A DNA stretch of 64,000 nt from Bacillus amyloliquefaciens DSM 7 = ATCC 23350 (GCF_000196735.1 NC_014551.1:1049001-1113000); one strand, 5' to 3'. Positions 10,798-20,015 are shown, counted from the stretch's first letter. Notes: generated by a model from the sequence alone, not told the origin. Numbers and translations are program-made.

Positions 10798-10822
10798 TTA
10801 CCCACTTACATATAAAGCAAAC
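10798..10822 (-). promoter_or_regulatory. SigB-type promoter of ygxB
   Basis: On the minus strand GTTTGC is followed after 13 nt by GGGTAA, one or two mismatches from the general-stress consensus GTTTAA-N12-14-GGGTAT. It is about 45 nt upstream of the ygxB start. Confidence 0.65.
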
Positions 10823-10889
10823 GGGGCGGATGTGCCGAAAGTTTTCAGACGGAAACCCGTCTGTTATTTCATCTTTTGAGAGGAGGGGT

Positions 10890-10897
10890 CATACATT
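10890..10897 (+). promoter_or_regulatory. Candidate SigE -10 element before spoVR
   Basis: CATACATT matches the SigE -10 consensus (CATACANT) and lies 29 nt before the spoVR start. No good -35 is visible at the correct spacing, so the assignment leans on spoVR being a known SigE gene. Confidence 0.5.
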
Positions 10898-10926
10898 ATA
10901 AATAAGTCCAAGTAGGGGGGATTCGG

Positions 10927-12333
10927 TTGAACGCGGAGGAGACAAAAGGTTTACAGCGGGCAATTGAGGAAATAACCGACATTGCGAAGGGATTCGGCCT
11001 TGATTTCTACCCGATGAGATACGAAATTTGCCCGGCTGAGATTATTTATACATTCGGGGCGTACGGCATGCCGACGAGATTCAGCCACTGGAGCTTCGGC
11101 AAACAATTCCACAAGATGAAACTCCATTATGATCTCGGTTTGAGCAAAATTTATGAACTTGTCATTAATTCCAACCCTTGCTACGCTTTTTTGCTGGACA
11201 GCAATTCGCTGATCCAAAATAAATTAATTGTCGCCCATGTTCTTGCGCATTGTGATTTTTTCAAAAATAACTGCCGCTTTCAAAATACGAACCGGGACAT
11301 GGTTGAGAGCATGGCGGCTACAGCGGAGCGGATTAAGCATTACGAAAGAATTCACGGGATTAAAGAAGTGGAGTCCTTTTTAGATGCCATTCTGGCGATT
11401 CAGGAGCATATCGATCCGTCGCTCGTCAGGCCGAAGCTGCTGTGGAGCGTCGATGATGAGGAGGAGGACGAAGAGGAAACCGCGTCATCGCCGTACGATG
11501 ATTTATGGGATATGGATAAGCCGAAGCAGATTAAAAAGAAAAAAAGGAAAAAACCGTTCCCGCCCCGGCCGGAAAAAGATATTCTGCTTTTTATCGAAGA
11601 GCATTCGCGGGAGCTTGAACCGTGGCAGCGTGATATTTTAACGATGATGAGAGAAGAAATGCTGTATTTCTGGCCGCAGCTGGAAACGAAAATCATGAAC
11701 GAAGGCTGGGCATCCTATTGGCATCAGCGGATTATCCGAGAGCTTGACCTGACTTCGGATGAAGCGATCGAGTTTGCGAAGCTGAACGCAGGCGTCATTC
11801 AGCCGTCAAAAACGGGAATCAATCCGTATTATTTAGGGCTGAAAATTTTTGAAGACATCGAAGAGCGCTACGACAACCCGACAGAAGAAATGAAAAAAAC
11901 AGGAGTAAAGCCCGGTTCCGGCAGGGAGAAAATGTTTGAGGTCAGGGAAATTGAATCGGATATTTCATTCATCCGCAATTATTTGACGAAAGATCTTGTG
12001 CTGCGCGAGGATTTGTATTTATTCCAAAAGCAGGGCAGAGACTATAAAGTGATCGACAAGGAATGGAAGGCTGTGCGCGACCAGCTCGTGAACATGCGGG
12101 TGAACGGGGGATTTCCTTATCTGACCGTCAATGACGGAGATTATTTGAAGAATAACGAGCTTTATATTAAACATTGGTATGAGGGAATTGAGCTTGATCT
12201 GAAATATTTGGAGAAAGTGCTGCCGTATCTGTACCAGCTGTGGGGCAGGAGCGTGCATATCGAATCAGTTCTCGAAGATAAAGAAGTGATGTTCTCGTAT
12301 GACGGAAAAGGAGTGCATCGGAGATATCTCTAA
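10927..12333 (+). CDS. spoVR: Stage V sporulation protein SpoVR
   Basis: The 468-residue cytoplasmic protein is of the SpoVR family, required in B. subtilis for normal spore cortex. It has the conserved N-terminal block ([22 protein letters not shown]) and a C-terminal part with NEGWASYWH. An acidic linker (residues about 179-190, DEEEDEEE) is followed by a basic run (KKKKRKK near 203). Start is TTG behind AGGGGGG. A SigE-like -10 precedes it. Biochemical function remains unclear. Confidence 0.95.
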   Translation: MNAEETKGLQRAIEEITDIAKGFGLDFYPMRYEICPAEIIYTFGAYGMPTRFSHWSFGKQFHKMKLHYDLGLSKIYELVINSNPCYAFLLDSNSLIQNKLIVAHVLAHCDFFKNNCRFQNTNRDMVESMAATAERIKHYERIHGIKEVESFLDAILAIQEHIDPSLVRPKLLWSVDDEEEDEEETASSPYDDLWDMDKPKQIKKKKRKKPFPPRPEKDILLFIEEHSRELEPWQRDILTMMREEMLYFWPQLETKIMNEGWASYWHQRIIRELDLTSDEAIEFAKLNAGVIQPSKTGINPYYLGLKIFEDIEERYDNPTEEMKKTGVKPGSGREKMFEVREIESDISFIRNYLTKDLVLREDLYLFQKQGRDYKVIDKEWKAVRDQLVNMRVNGGFPYLTVNDGDYLKNNELYIKHWYEGIELDLKYLEKVLPYLYQLWGRSVHIESVLEDKEVMFSYDGKGVHRRYL

Positions 12334-12343
12334 AAAAGAAGAA

Positions 12344-12376
12344 GGGATGCGGGGAAACCCCGCATCCTTTTTTATT
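12344..12376. terminator. Bidirectional terminator between spoVR and phoA
   Basis: GGATGCGGGG and CCCCGCATCC form a perfect 10-bp stem with AAA loop, T-rich on both strands. Confidence 0.9.
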
Positions 12377-13751
12377 TGCCGCTTTTTAAGATGTGAAAGA
12401 TCTTTTTGGCCTGATCCGTGTTGTTTAAAAGCCCCGCAAATGATTCTTTTCCTGGACCGTATGCGTAAACGGGAACTTCTTCGCCCGTATGATCGCCGGT
12501 TGTCCAGCCGCTGTTGGTTTTTGCATTAAAGAGCTTAATGATCGCTTTGTAGGCGCCCTTGTCAGCATCCTGCTTTGCAGCCGTTTCGATCTGTTTGATT
12601 TCATCTTTTGACCATTTCAGGTCGGTATAACGCGCAAGCACGGAAGATACGGATTTGCCAGCTTTGATTTGGTCAGCCATAAATGCCGGCGTTTTTTTCG
12701 CTGCAAGAACCGGTTCAACATGCCAGTTTTTATCGTTGTTCGCTCCGATTGTCAATCCGCCGGTCGTGTGATCAGCCGTAGCGATGACAAGCGTATGTTT
12801 GTCCTTTTTGGCAAATGCGATCGCTGCTTTATACGCTTTTTCAAAATCCTTCATTTCGCTCATTGCGCCGACTATATCGTTGTCATGTCCGGCCCAGTCA
12901 ATTTGGCTGCCTTCGACCATTAAGAAAAACCCTTTTTTATTCGAGTTCAGTCTGTCGATTGCTGCCGTTGTCATGTCTTCTAATGAAGGGACGGCGTTTG
13001 AACGGTCGATCGCTTTGTCGAGTCCGCCATCGGCAAACAGGCCGAGAACCTTTTTATTGCGGTCCTTTTTAAGCTCCTGTTTTGATGTAACATAGCTGTA
13101 TCCCGCTTTTTTGAAATCCTTCGTTATATTCCGGTCTTTACGGATAAAGTTTGATTTGCCGCCTCCGAGGAGCACATCCACTTTCTGTTGTCCGTTGATG
13201 CGGTCATCAAAGTAGCTGCTCGCGATTTCATCCATATTTTTTCTGGATTTGTTATGGGCTCCGAATGCCGCAGGGGTTGCGTGGGCAATCTCTGAAGTCG
13301 CGACAAGTCCAGTTGATTTGCCTCTTTGTTTCGCTTCTTCAAGGACGGATTTTACCCGCTTTCCTTTTTTATCGACCCCGATCGCCGCGTTATACGTTTT
13401 CACGCCGGTGGCCATTGCCGTGCCGGCCGCCGCGGAATCGGTGATATTGGAATCAGGATCGTCAGGATAAGTCATCATCATGCCGGTAAGATTGGGGTCA
13501 AATGCCGTCAGTTTCATGCCGTCAGAAGGCTTTCCTTTGTTAATGACCGAACGGTAGGCGTTCATGTATGGCGCGCCCATTCCGTCTCCGATCATGAAGA
13601 TGACGTTTCTGATCTCGTTTTTCTCAGGCTGTTTTTTTGCCGCAGCCTGATCAGAGTGCTGAAGCCCCGCACCCGCAATCAGACCGGCTGTCAGCACGGA
13701 TACGGCTGCCGCCGGCAGAAGTTTTGATCGAACCTGTTTAAATAAACTCAT
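12372..13751 (-). CDS. phoA: Secreted alkaline phosphatase
   Basis: The enzyme releases phosphate from monoesters outside the cell during phosphate starvation. It has a basic N-terminus and signal peptide (LLPAAAVSVLTAGLIAGAGL), metal site MIGDGMG, the nucleophile segment DSNITDSAAAGTAMATG with catalytic Ser, VEGSQIDWAGHDND, ATADHTTGG and DHTGEEVPVYAYG. The match is to B. subtilis PhoA (APase IV). I chose ATG 13751, giving 459 residues; a TTG two codons upstream (13757) is closer to the AAAGGAGG site and is a real alternative. The longer open frame upstream is not plausible. Pho-box-like repeats lie upstream. Confidence 0.95.
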   Translation of the reverse strand: MSLFKQVRSKLLPAAAVSVLTAGLIAGAGLQHSDQAAAKKQPEKNEIRNVIFMIGDGMGAPYMNAYRSVINKGKPSDGMKLTAFDPNLTGMMMTYPDDPDSNITDSAAAGTAMATGVKTYNAAIGVDKKGKRVKSVLEEAKQRGKSTGLVATSEIAHATPAAFGAHNKSRKNMDEIASSYFDDRINGQQKVDVLLGGGKSNFIRKDRNITKDFKKAGYSYVTSKQELKKDRNKKVLGLFADGGLDKAIDRSNAVPSLEDMTTAAIDRLNSNKKGFFLMVEGSQIDWAGHDNDIVGAMSEMKDFEKAYKAAIAFAKKDKHTLVIATADHTTGGLTIGANNDKNWHVEPVLAAKKTPAFMADQIKAGKSVSSVLARYTDLKWSKDEIKQIETAAKQDADKGAYKAIIKLFNAKTNSGWTTGDHTGEEVPVYAYGPGKESFAGLLNNTDQAKKIFHILKSGK

Positions 13752-13804
13752 TCTCAAATCGTCCTCCTTTAATCGTGTCTGTACGTCTAATGGTAGGGGA
13801 TGTT

Positions 13805-13873
13805 TGTAAAGAGCGCCTGTCCCTCCTGTAAATTTCAGGTGAAACATTGTTAGAAATGTAAATTCCGATGTAA
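13805..13873 (-). promoter_or_regulatory. PhoP-box-like repeat array upstream of phoA
   Basis: On the minus strand TT(A/T/C)ACA-like hexamers occur at 13868-13873, 13857-13862, 13838-13843, 13827-13832 and 13805-13810. Pairs are spaced by 11 bp or multiples (13868/13857, 13838/13827, 13827/13805), the helical spacing of PhoP boxes. The match is good but not exact for every unit. Confidence 0.6.
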
Positions 13874-14056
13874 GGTTATGTTTTCTGGAAAAGGTGAAAA
13901 TCATTCACTTTTTCAAAAAAGACGAGGATTTTTTTGACAAGGGTCAATTTGGAAAATGAATTTCTTTGTTTTTCCAAAAAACGAGGATCACAGGAAAAAA
14001 ACATGACAAAACGGCTCGTTTTTCGTCACGTTTGAAATCAAATTGAAATATTTAAT

Positions 14057-14084
14057 ACCCTTAAAAACTTTTTTCAAAAACGAA
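14057..14084 (+). promoter_or_regulatory. SigI-type promoter of lytE
   Basis: ACCC at 14057-14060 and CGAA at 14081-14084 have the spacing of SigI promoters (ACCC-type -35, CGAA -10). lytE is a known SigI target. The 460-bp gap between phoA and lytE also holds the phoA Pho boxes and a TATAAT; I see no gene in it. Confidence 0.6.
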
Positions 14085-14139
14085 TTAGTAAGAAATTTGT
14101 CACGGGAAGTCAAGTCTATTTCTAGTGGAAATTGAACCT

Positions 14140-14145
14140 TATAAT
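14140..14145 (+). promoter_or_regulatory. SigA -10 of lytE
   Basis: A perfect TATAAT lies 66 nt before the lytE start but lacks a recognisable -35, as expected if an activator (WalR in B. subtilis) is needed. TGTCAC just upstream (near 14099) is half of a possible WalR site; this is weak. Confidence 0.45.
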
Positions 14146-14211
14146 AGAAAACAGATAAAAACTTTAAAAAAGAGACTTATAAAATAGATAGAATCATTCA
14201 GGGAGGAAAAC

Positions 14212-15042
14212 ATGAAAAAGCAACTTGTTACAGCAACAACGGCAGTGGTTTTAGGGACGACTTTGTTTGCGGGTGCGGCATCTGCGCAAACGATTAAGGT
14301 AAAAAAAGGCGATACATTATGGGGACTTTCAAATCAATACGGAACGTCAATTAATTCCATTAAATCTGAGAACAAATTAAAATCGGATATCATTTACATC
14401 GGACAGACGCTGTCAATCAACGGTAAATCATCTTCAGGTTCAAGCTCTGGCAGCAATTCATCATCGTCTACATATAAAGTCGTAAAGGGCGACAGCCTTT
14501 GGAAAATTGCGAATAAATATAAAATGTCTGTAAACCAATTGAAAAGTTTAAACGGTTTAAAAACAGACCTGATCCGCATCGGACAAGTTCTTAAAGTAAA
14601 AGGATCAACTTCCGGTTCAAACTCCGGAACGTCAACGGGATCTTCATCAAATCAGTCTTCATCTAACCATAACGCTGCACAGACGAGCCTGAATGTAAAC
14701 AAGCTTGTTTCTGATGCGCAATCTTTAATCGGCACGCCGTATGTATGGGGCGGAACAACGACTTCCGGCTTTGACTGCAGCGGATTTATCTGGTACCTGC
14801 TGAACAAACAGACGAGTGTCGGAAGAACAAGCACTGCGGGATACTGGAGCTCAATGAAGAGCGTGTCCAGCCCGTCGAAAGGGGACTTCGTCTTCTTTAC
14901 AACATATCAGGCCGGCCCTTCACACATGGGTGTGTACATCGGAAACAACAAGTTCATTCATGCCGGTTCTGACGGCGTCACAACCAGTGACCTGAATAAC
15001 AGCTACTGGAAGCCTCGCTACCTGGGCGCGAAAAGATTCTAG
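14212..15042 (+). CDS. lytE: Cell-wall D,L-endopeptidase LytE (two LysM + NlpC/P60)
   Basis: The hydrolase acts on lateral wall and septum and is co-essential with CwlO for elongation in B. subtilis. The 276-residue protein has a signal peptide ending GAASA-Q (residue 26), two LysM repeats at about 27-70 and 87-130, a Ser/Gly/Asn linker, and an NlpC/P60 domain with Cys189 (FDCSGF), His238 (SHMGVYIGN) and His250. B. subtilis 168 LytE has three LysM repeats (334 residues), so this copy is one repeat shorter. The frame is intact. Ribosome site GGGAGG. Confidence 0.93.
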   Translation: MKKQLVTATTAVVLGTTLFAGAASAQTIKVKKGDTLWGLSNQYGTSINSIKSENKLKSDIIYIGQTLSINGKSSSGSSSGSNSSSSTYKVVKGDSLWKIANKYKMSVNQLKSLNGLKTDLIRIGQVLKVKGSTSGSNSGTSTGSSSNQSSSNHNAAQTSLNVNKLVSDAQSLIGTPYVWGGTTTSGFDCSGFIWYLLNKQTSVGRTSTAGYWSSMKSVSSPSKGDFVFFTTYQAGPSHMGVYIGNNKFIHAGSDGVTTSDLNNSYWKPRYLGAKRF

Positions 15043-15052
15043 CAGCCAGGGA

Positions 15053-15079
15053 AACCCGTTCATCAGAACGGGTTTTTTT
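15053..15079 (+). terminator. Terminator after lytE
   Basis: AACCCGTTC and GAACGGGTT pair around ATCA, followed by T5. Confidence 0.9.
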
Positions 15080-15111
15080 ATTTAGACGGGACAGAACTCT
15101 ATTTGTTTCAC

Positions 15112-15987
15112 TTAAAAATGAAAATGTGATAAAAAATCTAAAAAGGTTTGCTTTTTTTCATTTTCATGTAGTGCGATGGCGTACGCGCCTGCGCTCGGTA
15201 TCTGGGCGAATTCGCATGGAATTTCAATCATGCTCCCTGCGGCGAGTTCGGCCTTTACAGCTGACAGCGGCAGAAATGAGACACCCAGCCCCTCTTTAAT
15301 AAACCGTTTCGTAATATGCGTCTGTGTCACCTTCATCGTTCTGACGAAAGGGAATTGTATTCTGACCTGACGGAGCAAATCATCCCAATAGTCAGGATGG
15401 TTATGGGTCAGGAGCAGATATTGTCCGAACAGGTCTTTCACATCAGCCGCCTTCCCTGATCCTGATTTTCGGCCGGGGGGCGCGACGAGCACAACGGGGT
15501 CATTGTACAGGGGGCGGCAGGTGAGGGAAGATGATTGCACCTTTAAGCAGCTCAGCCCGATATCGGCTGAGCCGTTTCTGATTTGGGAGGCGATTTCTTC
15601 CGACTCGTAAATGGTGACCGTCATTTCAGTCTCTTTATTGTCCGCTGTGTAACGCTTCATGACAGACGGAAGAACGGTGTCGGCGATAAGAGGCGAAACA
15701 GCGAGCGTCAGCGTGTGGAAGTAGCCCTGGCGCACCCTGTGCAGCTCCGCCATACTGTTTTCATAATCCTCCAAAAGCCTCATGGCAAACGGCACGTATG
15801 CTTTTCCTTCTTCCGTTAATTGTATTTTTCTCCCGCTTCGCTGAAACAGCTTACAGCTGATTTCTTTCTCTAATAATTTTATGTGAACGGTGACGGTCGG
15901 CTGAGATAAAAAAAGCGTTTCCGCCGTTTTTCTGAAATTCTCATATTTTGCTGCGGTGACGAAGGTGTGAAGCCATTTAAAATCCAT
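15112..15987 (-). CDS. citR: LysR-family repressor of citA
   Basis: The 291-residue LysR regulator has an N-terminal helix-turn-helix (FRKTAETLFLSQPTVTVHIKLLE) and a substrate-binding domain. It is divergent from citA with a 109-bp shared intergenic region, the classic arrangement for a LysR protein and its target; B. subtilis CitR represses citA. Both start regions lie in AT-rich DNA with TATAAT at 16063-16068 for citA. Confidence 0.93.
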   Translation of the reverse strand: MDFKWLHTFVTAAKYENFRKTAETLFLSQPTVTVHIKLLEKEISCKLFQRSGRKIQLTEEGKAYVPFAMRLLEDYENSMAELHRVRQGYFHTLTLAVSPLIADTVLPSVMKRYTADNKETEMTVTIYESEEIASQIRNGSADIGLSCLKVQSSSLTCRPLYNDPVVLVAPPGRKSGSGKAADVKDLFGQYLLLTHNHPDYWDDLLRQVRIQFPFVRTMKVTQTHITKRFIKEGLGVSFLPLSAVKAELAAGSMIEIPCEFAQIPSAGAYAIALHENEKKQTFLDFLSHFHF

Positions 15988-16062
15988 AGATGCACTCCTC
16001 TGATTAAAAGTTTTAATTAATTCCCTTAAAAATATTCATTATTTTTTAAATATTATATTTAC

Positions 16063-16068
16063 TATAAT
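16063..16068 (+). promoter_or_regulatory. citA promoter -10 in citR-citA intergenic
   Basis: TATAAT lies 29 nt before the preferred TTG start of citA. The surrounding AT-rich 109-bp region is where CitR is expected to bind; no clear T-N11-A palindrome could be fixed by eye. Confidence 0.45.
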
Positions 16069-16096
16069 AACAGAAAGAGGATAAGGGGGAATGAAA

Positions 16097-17200
16097 TTGA
16101 TTTATCGTGGATTGAAAGGAATTACTTGTGCAGAAACGGCTATCAGCCACATTGACGGAGAAAAGGGGCATTTAATATATCGCGGCTATGACGCAAAGGA
16201 TATCGCGCTGCAATGCAGTTTTGAAGAAGCGGCGTATCTCATTTTAAACGGAACGCTTCCGGATGAGCGGCAATTGCTTGCGTTTCAGGATGAACTTGCA
16301 GCTGAGCGCGGGCTTCCGCAGCATCTCATCGGCTTATTGGAAACGCTTCCGGACGAGATGGACGACATGGCGGTGCTGAGAACGGCTATTTCAGGTTTGG
16401 GCACAGATTCATTTACATATCCGCCCCAGCCGGAAGAAGCGATTAAACTGATTGCCGTCACACCGACGATCATTGCGTACAGATATCGTCGGAAAAAAGG
16501 GCTGAAAGCATTGTCACCTGAAGCACGATACGGCCACGTGGAAAACTATTTGTACATGCTGACCGGGAGGCAGCCGTCCGCAGCTCAGAAGAAAGCGCTT
16601 GAGACGTATATGATTCTGGCGATGGAGCACGGGATGAATACATCGACTTTTTCAGCGAGGGTCACCGTTTCGACTGAATCTGATTTAGTGTCTGCCGTCA
16701 CTTCCGCACTGGGTACGATGAAAGGGCCGCTGCACGGAGGCGCGCCTTCAGGTGTCACGAAAATGCTTGAAGACATCGGCGAAAAAGAAAACGCAGAAGC
16801 CTATTTGACACAGAAGCTTATGAGGGGAGAGCGCCTGATGGGCTTCGGCCACAGAGTGTACAAAACAAAAGACCCTCGGGCAGAAGCGCTGCGCATAAAG
16901 GCTGAAGAGGTAGCGGGAAATGATCCGTCGCTTGACTTGGCGCTTTATGTGGAGAAGGAAGCCATCCGCTTATTAGAGCAATATAAGCCGGGACGGAAGC
17001 TGTATACAAATGTGGAATTTTACGCAGCGGCTGTGATGCAGGCCATTGATGTCGATAATGAGTTGTTTACGCCGACTTTTTCAGCAAGCCGAATGACGGG
17101 CTGGTGCGCCCATGTACTTGAACAGTCCGCTGACAATATGATTTTCAGGCCGTCTGCGAAATACACCGGCACCTTACCTGAAACGGCTCAGCCGCTTTAA
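16097..17200 (+). CDS. citA: Minor citrate synthase I
   Basis: The protein condenses oxaloacetate and acetyl-CoA to citrate. Conserved parts include [25 protein letters not shown] with a catalytic His, [15 protein letters not shown] with a second His, and [11 protein letters not shown] prefer TTG 16097: it is 7 nt after AAGGGGG and gives MIYRGLKG, aligned in length with B. subtilis CitA (MVHYGLKG). ATG 16091 is in frame but only 1-2 nt from the ribosome site. Confidence 0.94.
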   Translation: MIYRGLKGITCAETAISHIDGEKGHLIYRGYDAKDIALQCSFEEAAYLILNGTLPDERQLLAFQDELAAERGLPQHLIGLLETLPDEMDDMAVLRTAISGLGTDSFTYPPQPEEAIKLIAVTPTIIAYRYRRKKGLKALSPEARYGHVENYLYMLTGRQPSAAQKKALETYMILAMEHGMNTSTFSARVTVSTESDLVSAVTSALGTMKGPLHGGAPSGVTKMLEDIGEKENAEAYLTQKLMRGERLMGFGHRVYKTKDPRAEALRIKAEEVAGNDPSLDLALYVEKEAIRLLEQYKPGRKLYTNVEFYAAAVMQAIDVDNELFTPTFSASRMTGWCAHVLEQSADNMIFRPSAKYTGTLPETAQPL

Positions 17201-17217
17201 GCCTGGCATATTTGTCC

Positions 17218-17243
17218 GTTTAGCTCTCCGCACTGCGTGGTAT
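17218..17243 (+). promoter_or_regulatory. SigB-type promoter of yhdF
   Basis: GTTTAG (17218-17223), a 14-nt spacer, then TGGTAT (17238-17243): two mismatches in total from GTTTAA/GGGTAT. It sits 35 nt before the yhdF start. Confidence 0.6.
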
Positions 17244-17278
17244 CGTCTCAGTAATACCAATTGCAGGAGTGTGAGAAT

Positions 17279-18148
17279 ATGAATCCGATGGACAGACAAA
17301 CGGAAGGACAAAAACCGCAGGTGCAAAACCGCCAGCCCGGCATTGAGTCGGAAATGGACCCGAAGCCCCTTCTGGAAGATCCGGATGTAAAAGGGTCGGA
17401 CAGATTAAAAGGAAAAGTCGCCGTCATCACGGGCGGAGACAGCGGCATCGGCGCGGCGGCTGCGATCGCTTACGCGAAGGAGGGAGCGGATCTTGCCATC
17501 CTGTATCTTGACGAACATGCCGATGCCGAGAGAACGAAAAAGCGCGCGGAAGAATGCCAGGCCGAATGCCTGTTAATTCCGGGAGACGTCGGTGATGAAG
17601 CGCATTGTCAGAAGGCAGTCCGGCAAGTCTTAGATCACTACGGGAAAATTGATATTCTTGTTAATAATGCGGCTGAGCAGCATCCGCAAAACGGGATCCT
17701 TGATATTACGGCTGAACAGCTGGAGAAGACGTTCCGCACAAACATGTTTTCCATGTTTCATATGACAAAAGCTGTGCTGCCCTATCTGAAAAGAGGGAGC
17801 GCCATCATTAATACAACGTCTATTACCGCTTATCAGGGCGATACATCATTGATCGACTATTCGTGCACGAAAGGCGGCATCGTTTCCTTTACACGTTCGA
17901 TGGCGATGTCATTGGCCGATCAGGGGATCAGGGTTAATGCAGTGGCGCCGGGCCCGATCTGGACCGCGCTGATTCCCGCGACATTTACTGAAGAAAAGGT
18001 AGAAAACCATGGACTGGACACCCCGATGGGACGGCCGGGGCAGCCGGCGGAACACGCCGGAGCTTACGTGCTTTTGGCTTCAGACGAATCTTCCTATATG
18101 ACAGGTCAAACCATTCACGTAAATGGCGGCAGATTTATTTCCACATAA
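17279..18148 (+). CDS. yhdF: Short-chain dehydrogenase/reductase (general-stress type)
   Basis: The 289-residue SDR has an N-terminal extension (about 45 residues) typical of the YhdF/YdaD/YhxD stress subgroup. The NAD(P) loop is ITGGDSGIGAAAA, the structural motif is NNAAEQ, and the catalytic region holds Ser (NTTSITAY) and YSCTKGG, in which Tyr and Lys keep YxxxK spacing. Substrate unknown. The start is ATG 17279 behind AGGAG; an in-frame TTG six codons earlier is inside the ribosome site and rejected. The SigB-like promoter upstream fits a stress gene. Confidence 0.9.
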   Translation: MNPMDRQTEGQKPQVQNRQPGIESEMDPKPLLEDPDVKGSDRLKGKVAVITGGDSGIGAAAAIAYAKEGADLAILYLDEHADAERTKKRAEECQAECLLIPGDVGDEAHCQKAVRQVLDHYGKIDILVNNAAEQHPQNGILDITAEQLEKTFRTNMFSMFHMTKAVLPYLKRGSAIINTTSITAYQGDTSLIDYSCTKGGIVSFTRSMAMSLADQGIRVNAVAPGPIWTALIPATFTEEKVENHGLDTPMGRPGQPAEHAGAYVLLASDESSYMTGQTIHVNGGRFIST

Positions 18149-18160
18149 TCCGTAAGCCTT

Positions 18161-18194
18161 ATCCCGCACTGCTAAAAGGTGCGGGATTTTTATT
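18161..18194 (+). terminator. Terminator after yhdF
   Basis: ATCCCGCAC and GTGCGGGAT pair across TGCTAAAAG, followed by TTTTTATTT. Confidence 0.88.
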
Positions 18195-18318
18195 TGAACA
18201 TACATATCAATATAATGCGGCAGCTGTCAGTCAAATCGTGAACTCAAAGATTGTAATACGTGAGAACCCGCTGTATGAAGGGACGTTATGGGTTCCGTTT
18301 TGCTTTAAGAAATCATAA
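18194..18318 (+). pseudogene. Possible gene remnant (open frame without start)
   Basis: Between the yhdF terminator and the bcaP promoter one frame stays open for about 40 codons to TAA at 18316-18318. It reads like protein, including AAAVSQIVNSKIVIREN and YEGTLWVPFCFKK. The latter resembles the repeat of copper-amine-oxidase N-terminal (stalk) domains of secreted proteins, with their VNGK...P...GTLWVPFRF pattern. There is no start codon with a ribosome site, so it would be a decayed 3' fragment. This is tentative. Nothing else gene-like is seen in the 350 bp before bcaP apart from its promoter. Confidence 0.3.
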
Positions 18319-18331
18319 AAATAATATATAG

Positions 18332-18346
18332 AATTTTCAAAAAGTT
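18332..18346 (+). promoter_or_regulatory. CodY-like box before bcaP
   Basis: The 15-mer AATTTTCAAAAAGTT differs from the CodY consensus AATTTTCWGAAAATT at two positions. It abuts the -35 region of the bcaP promoter. bcaP is a well-known CodY-repressed gene. Confidence 0.7.
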
Positions 18347-18347
18347 A

Positions 18348-18375
18348 TTTTCATTTTTATATGTTTCGTTATAAT
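18348..18375 (+). promoter_or_regulatory. SigA promoter of bcaP
   Basis: TTTTCA (18348-18353), 16-nt spacer, TATAAT (18370-18375). This leaves a leader of about 120 nt before the start codon in which I see no clear structure. Confidence 0.6.
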
Positions 18376-18498
18376 ATGGTATAGGAGAAAGGAATGATGT
18401 GCTGAAATATTTCATGCGAAAAATAAGAATTTAGTCATTACAGCCATTGTTATCTGAATATTCTAACATAAGAGATTGATATACAAGGAGTGAAGCAG

Positions 18499-19902
18499 AT
18501 GAAGGGGAGCATATTCAGAAAGAAAAGCATTCAGGAACTGCTTGCCGCAACGGGCGGCGAAAAGTCGCTGAAAAGGGAGTTAGGAGCCTTTGATCTGACC
18601 CTGCTGGGGATAGGGGCCATCATCGGAACGGGAATTTTTGTGTTAACCGGAACAGGCGCGGTCACGGCGGGACCGGGGCTGACCATTTCATTTGTTATAG
18701 CCGCTCTTGCGTGTTTATTCGCGGCTTTGTCATATGCTGAATTTGCTTCAAGCGTGCCGGTTTCAGGTTCCGTCTATACATTTACTTATGCGACATTGGG
18801 AGAACTTCTCGCTTTTATCATCGGATGGGATTTAATATTGGAATATATGCTCGCTGTCAGTGCGGTTTCGGTCGGCTGGTCCGGCTATTTTCAATCATTT
18901 TTGGCGGGCTTCGGCATTCATCTTCCCGCCGCATTAACGGCCGCGCCGGGATCAATTAAAGGCACGGTCACATTCTTTAATCTTCCCGCATTTGTTATTG
19001 TGCTTGCGATTACATTTATCCTCTACTTAGGCATTAAAGAATCAAAGCGGGTCAATAATATTATGGTAATTCTGAAAATTCTTGTTGTTTTATTGTTTAT
19101 CGCCGTTGCGGCTGTATATGTCAAACCGCACAACTGGCAGCCGTTTATGCCGATGGGGTTCGGCGGTGTTTTCAGTGCCGCGGCGCTCGTTTTCTTCTCC
19201 TTTATCGGTTTTGACGCCGTCTCTTCCGCAGCTGAAGAAACGAAAAATCCGGCGAAGGATCTGCCTAAAGGAATTATTTTTTCATTAATCGTCTGCACCG
19301 TGCTGTATGTGACCGTATCGGCGATTATGACGGGCGTCGTACCGTTTGCCCGCTTTGAAGGCGTCGATCACCCGGTTTCTCTCGTCCTGCAGATGGCCGG
19401 GCAGAACTGGGTGGCGGGCATTATTGATATCGGCGCGGTGCTGGGAATGACAACGGTGATGCTCGTCATGCTGTACGGCCAGACGAGGGTGATGTTTGCG
19501 ATGTCCCGTGACGGTTTAGTGCCGGGGGCGCTTTCGAAAGTCCATCCGAAGCATAAAACGCCGCACGTGGTCACATGGGTATTCGGTATTCTGTCGGCAT
19601 TGCTCGGCTCGCTCGTCCCGCTTGATGAACTGGCGAAGCTGGTGAACATCGGCACGCTTGCCGCGTTTGTCCTGATTTCCGTGGCGGTTATCGTGCTGAG
19701 AAAGAAACAGCCCGATCTGCCGAGAGCGTTTAAATGCCCGGGAGTTCCCTTTATTCCGGCATTGTCCATTCTGTTCTGCGTGTTTTTAATAATTAACCTT
19801 GGCGCCGCCACCATACTTCGTTTCTTTATCTGGCTGATCATCGGTTTGGTGATTTATTTCTTATATTCGAGAAAGCATTCAAAATTAAACGGGGATTTGT
19901 AA
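18499..19902 (+). CDS. bcaP: Branched-chain amino acid permease (APC family)
   Basis: The 467-residue APC transporter has 12 predicted membrane segments. The TM1 motif GIGAIIGTGIFVLTGTGA provides backbone contacts to substrate and the TM6 region has FFSFIGFDAVSSAAEETKNP. The B. subtilis orthologue (YhdG) takes up isoleucine, valine and threonine. ATG 18499 lies 8 nt after AAGGAG; an in-frame GTG at 18490 overlaps that ribosome site and was rejected. The CodY-like box upstream agrees with repression in amino-acid-rich conditions. Confidence 0.93.
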   Translation: MKGSIFRKKSIQELLAATGGEKSLKRELGAFDLTLLGIGAIIGTGIFVLTGTGAVTAGPGLTISFVIAALACLFAALSYAEFASSVPVSGSVYTFTYATLGELLAFIIGWDLILEYMLAVSAVSVGWSGYFQSFLAGFGIHLPAALTAAPGSIKGTVTFFNLPAFVIVLAITFILYLGIKESKRVNNIMVILKILVVLLFIAVAAVYVKPHNWQPFMPMGFGGVFSAAALVFFSFIGFDAVSSAAEETKNPAKDLPKGIIFSLIVCTVLYVTVSAIMTGVVPFARFEGVDHPVSLVLQMAGQNWVAGIIDIGAVLGMTTVMLVMLYGQTRVMFAMSRDGLVPGALSKVHPKHKTPHVVTWVFGILSALLGSLVPLDELAKLVNIGTLAAFVLISVAVIVLRKKQPDLPRAFKCPGVPFIPALSILFCVFLIINLGAATILRFFIWLIIGLVIYFLYSRKHSKLNGDL

Positions 19903-19934
19903 GGAGCGGCATCAGCCGCTTCTTTTATTTTTCA
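19903..19934 (+). terminator. Terminator after bcaP
   Basis: GGAGCGGC and GCCGCTTC (one wobble) pair around ATCA, then TTTTATTTTT; it begins directly at the stop codon. Confidence 0.85.
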
Positions 19935-20015
19935 GAAGAGTGAAACATATTGAAATGGGCTTAAGTTATCGCAGCGAATAAGGGATAATATAGGGCGGAA
20001 GGGAAGTGGAAAGTC

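Noticed and set aside
13752..13904. N-terminal extension of phoA
   Set aside because: It runs through the Pho-box repeats and would place the signal peptide 50 residues inside the protein.
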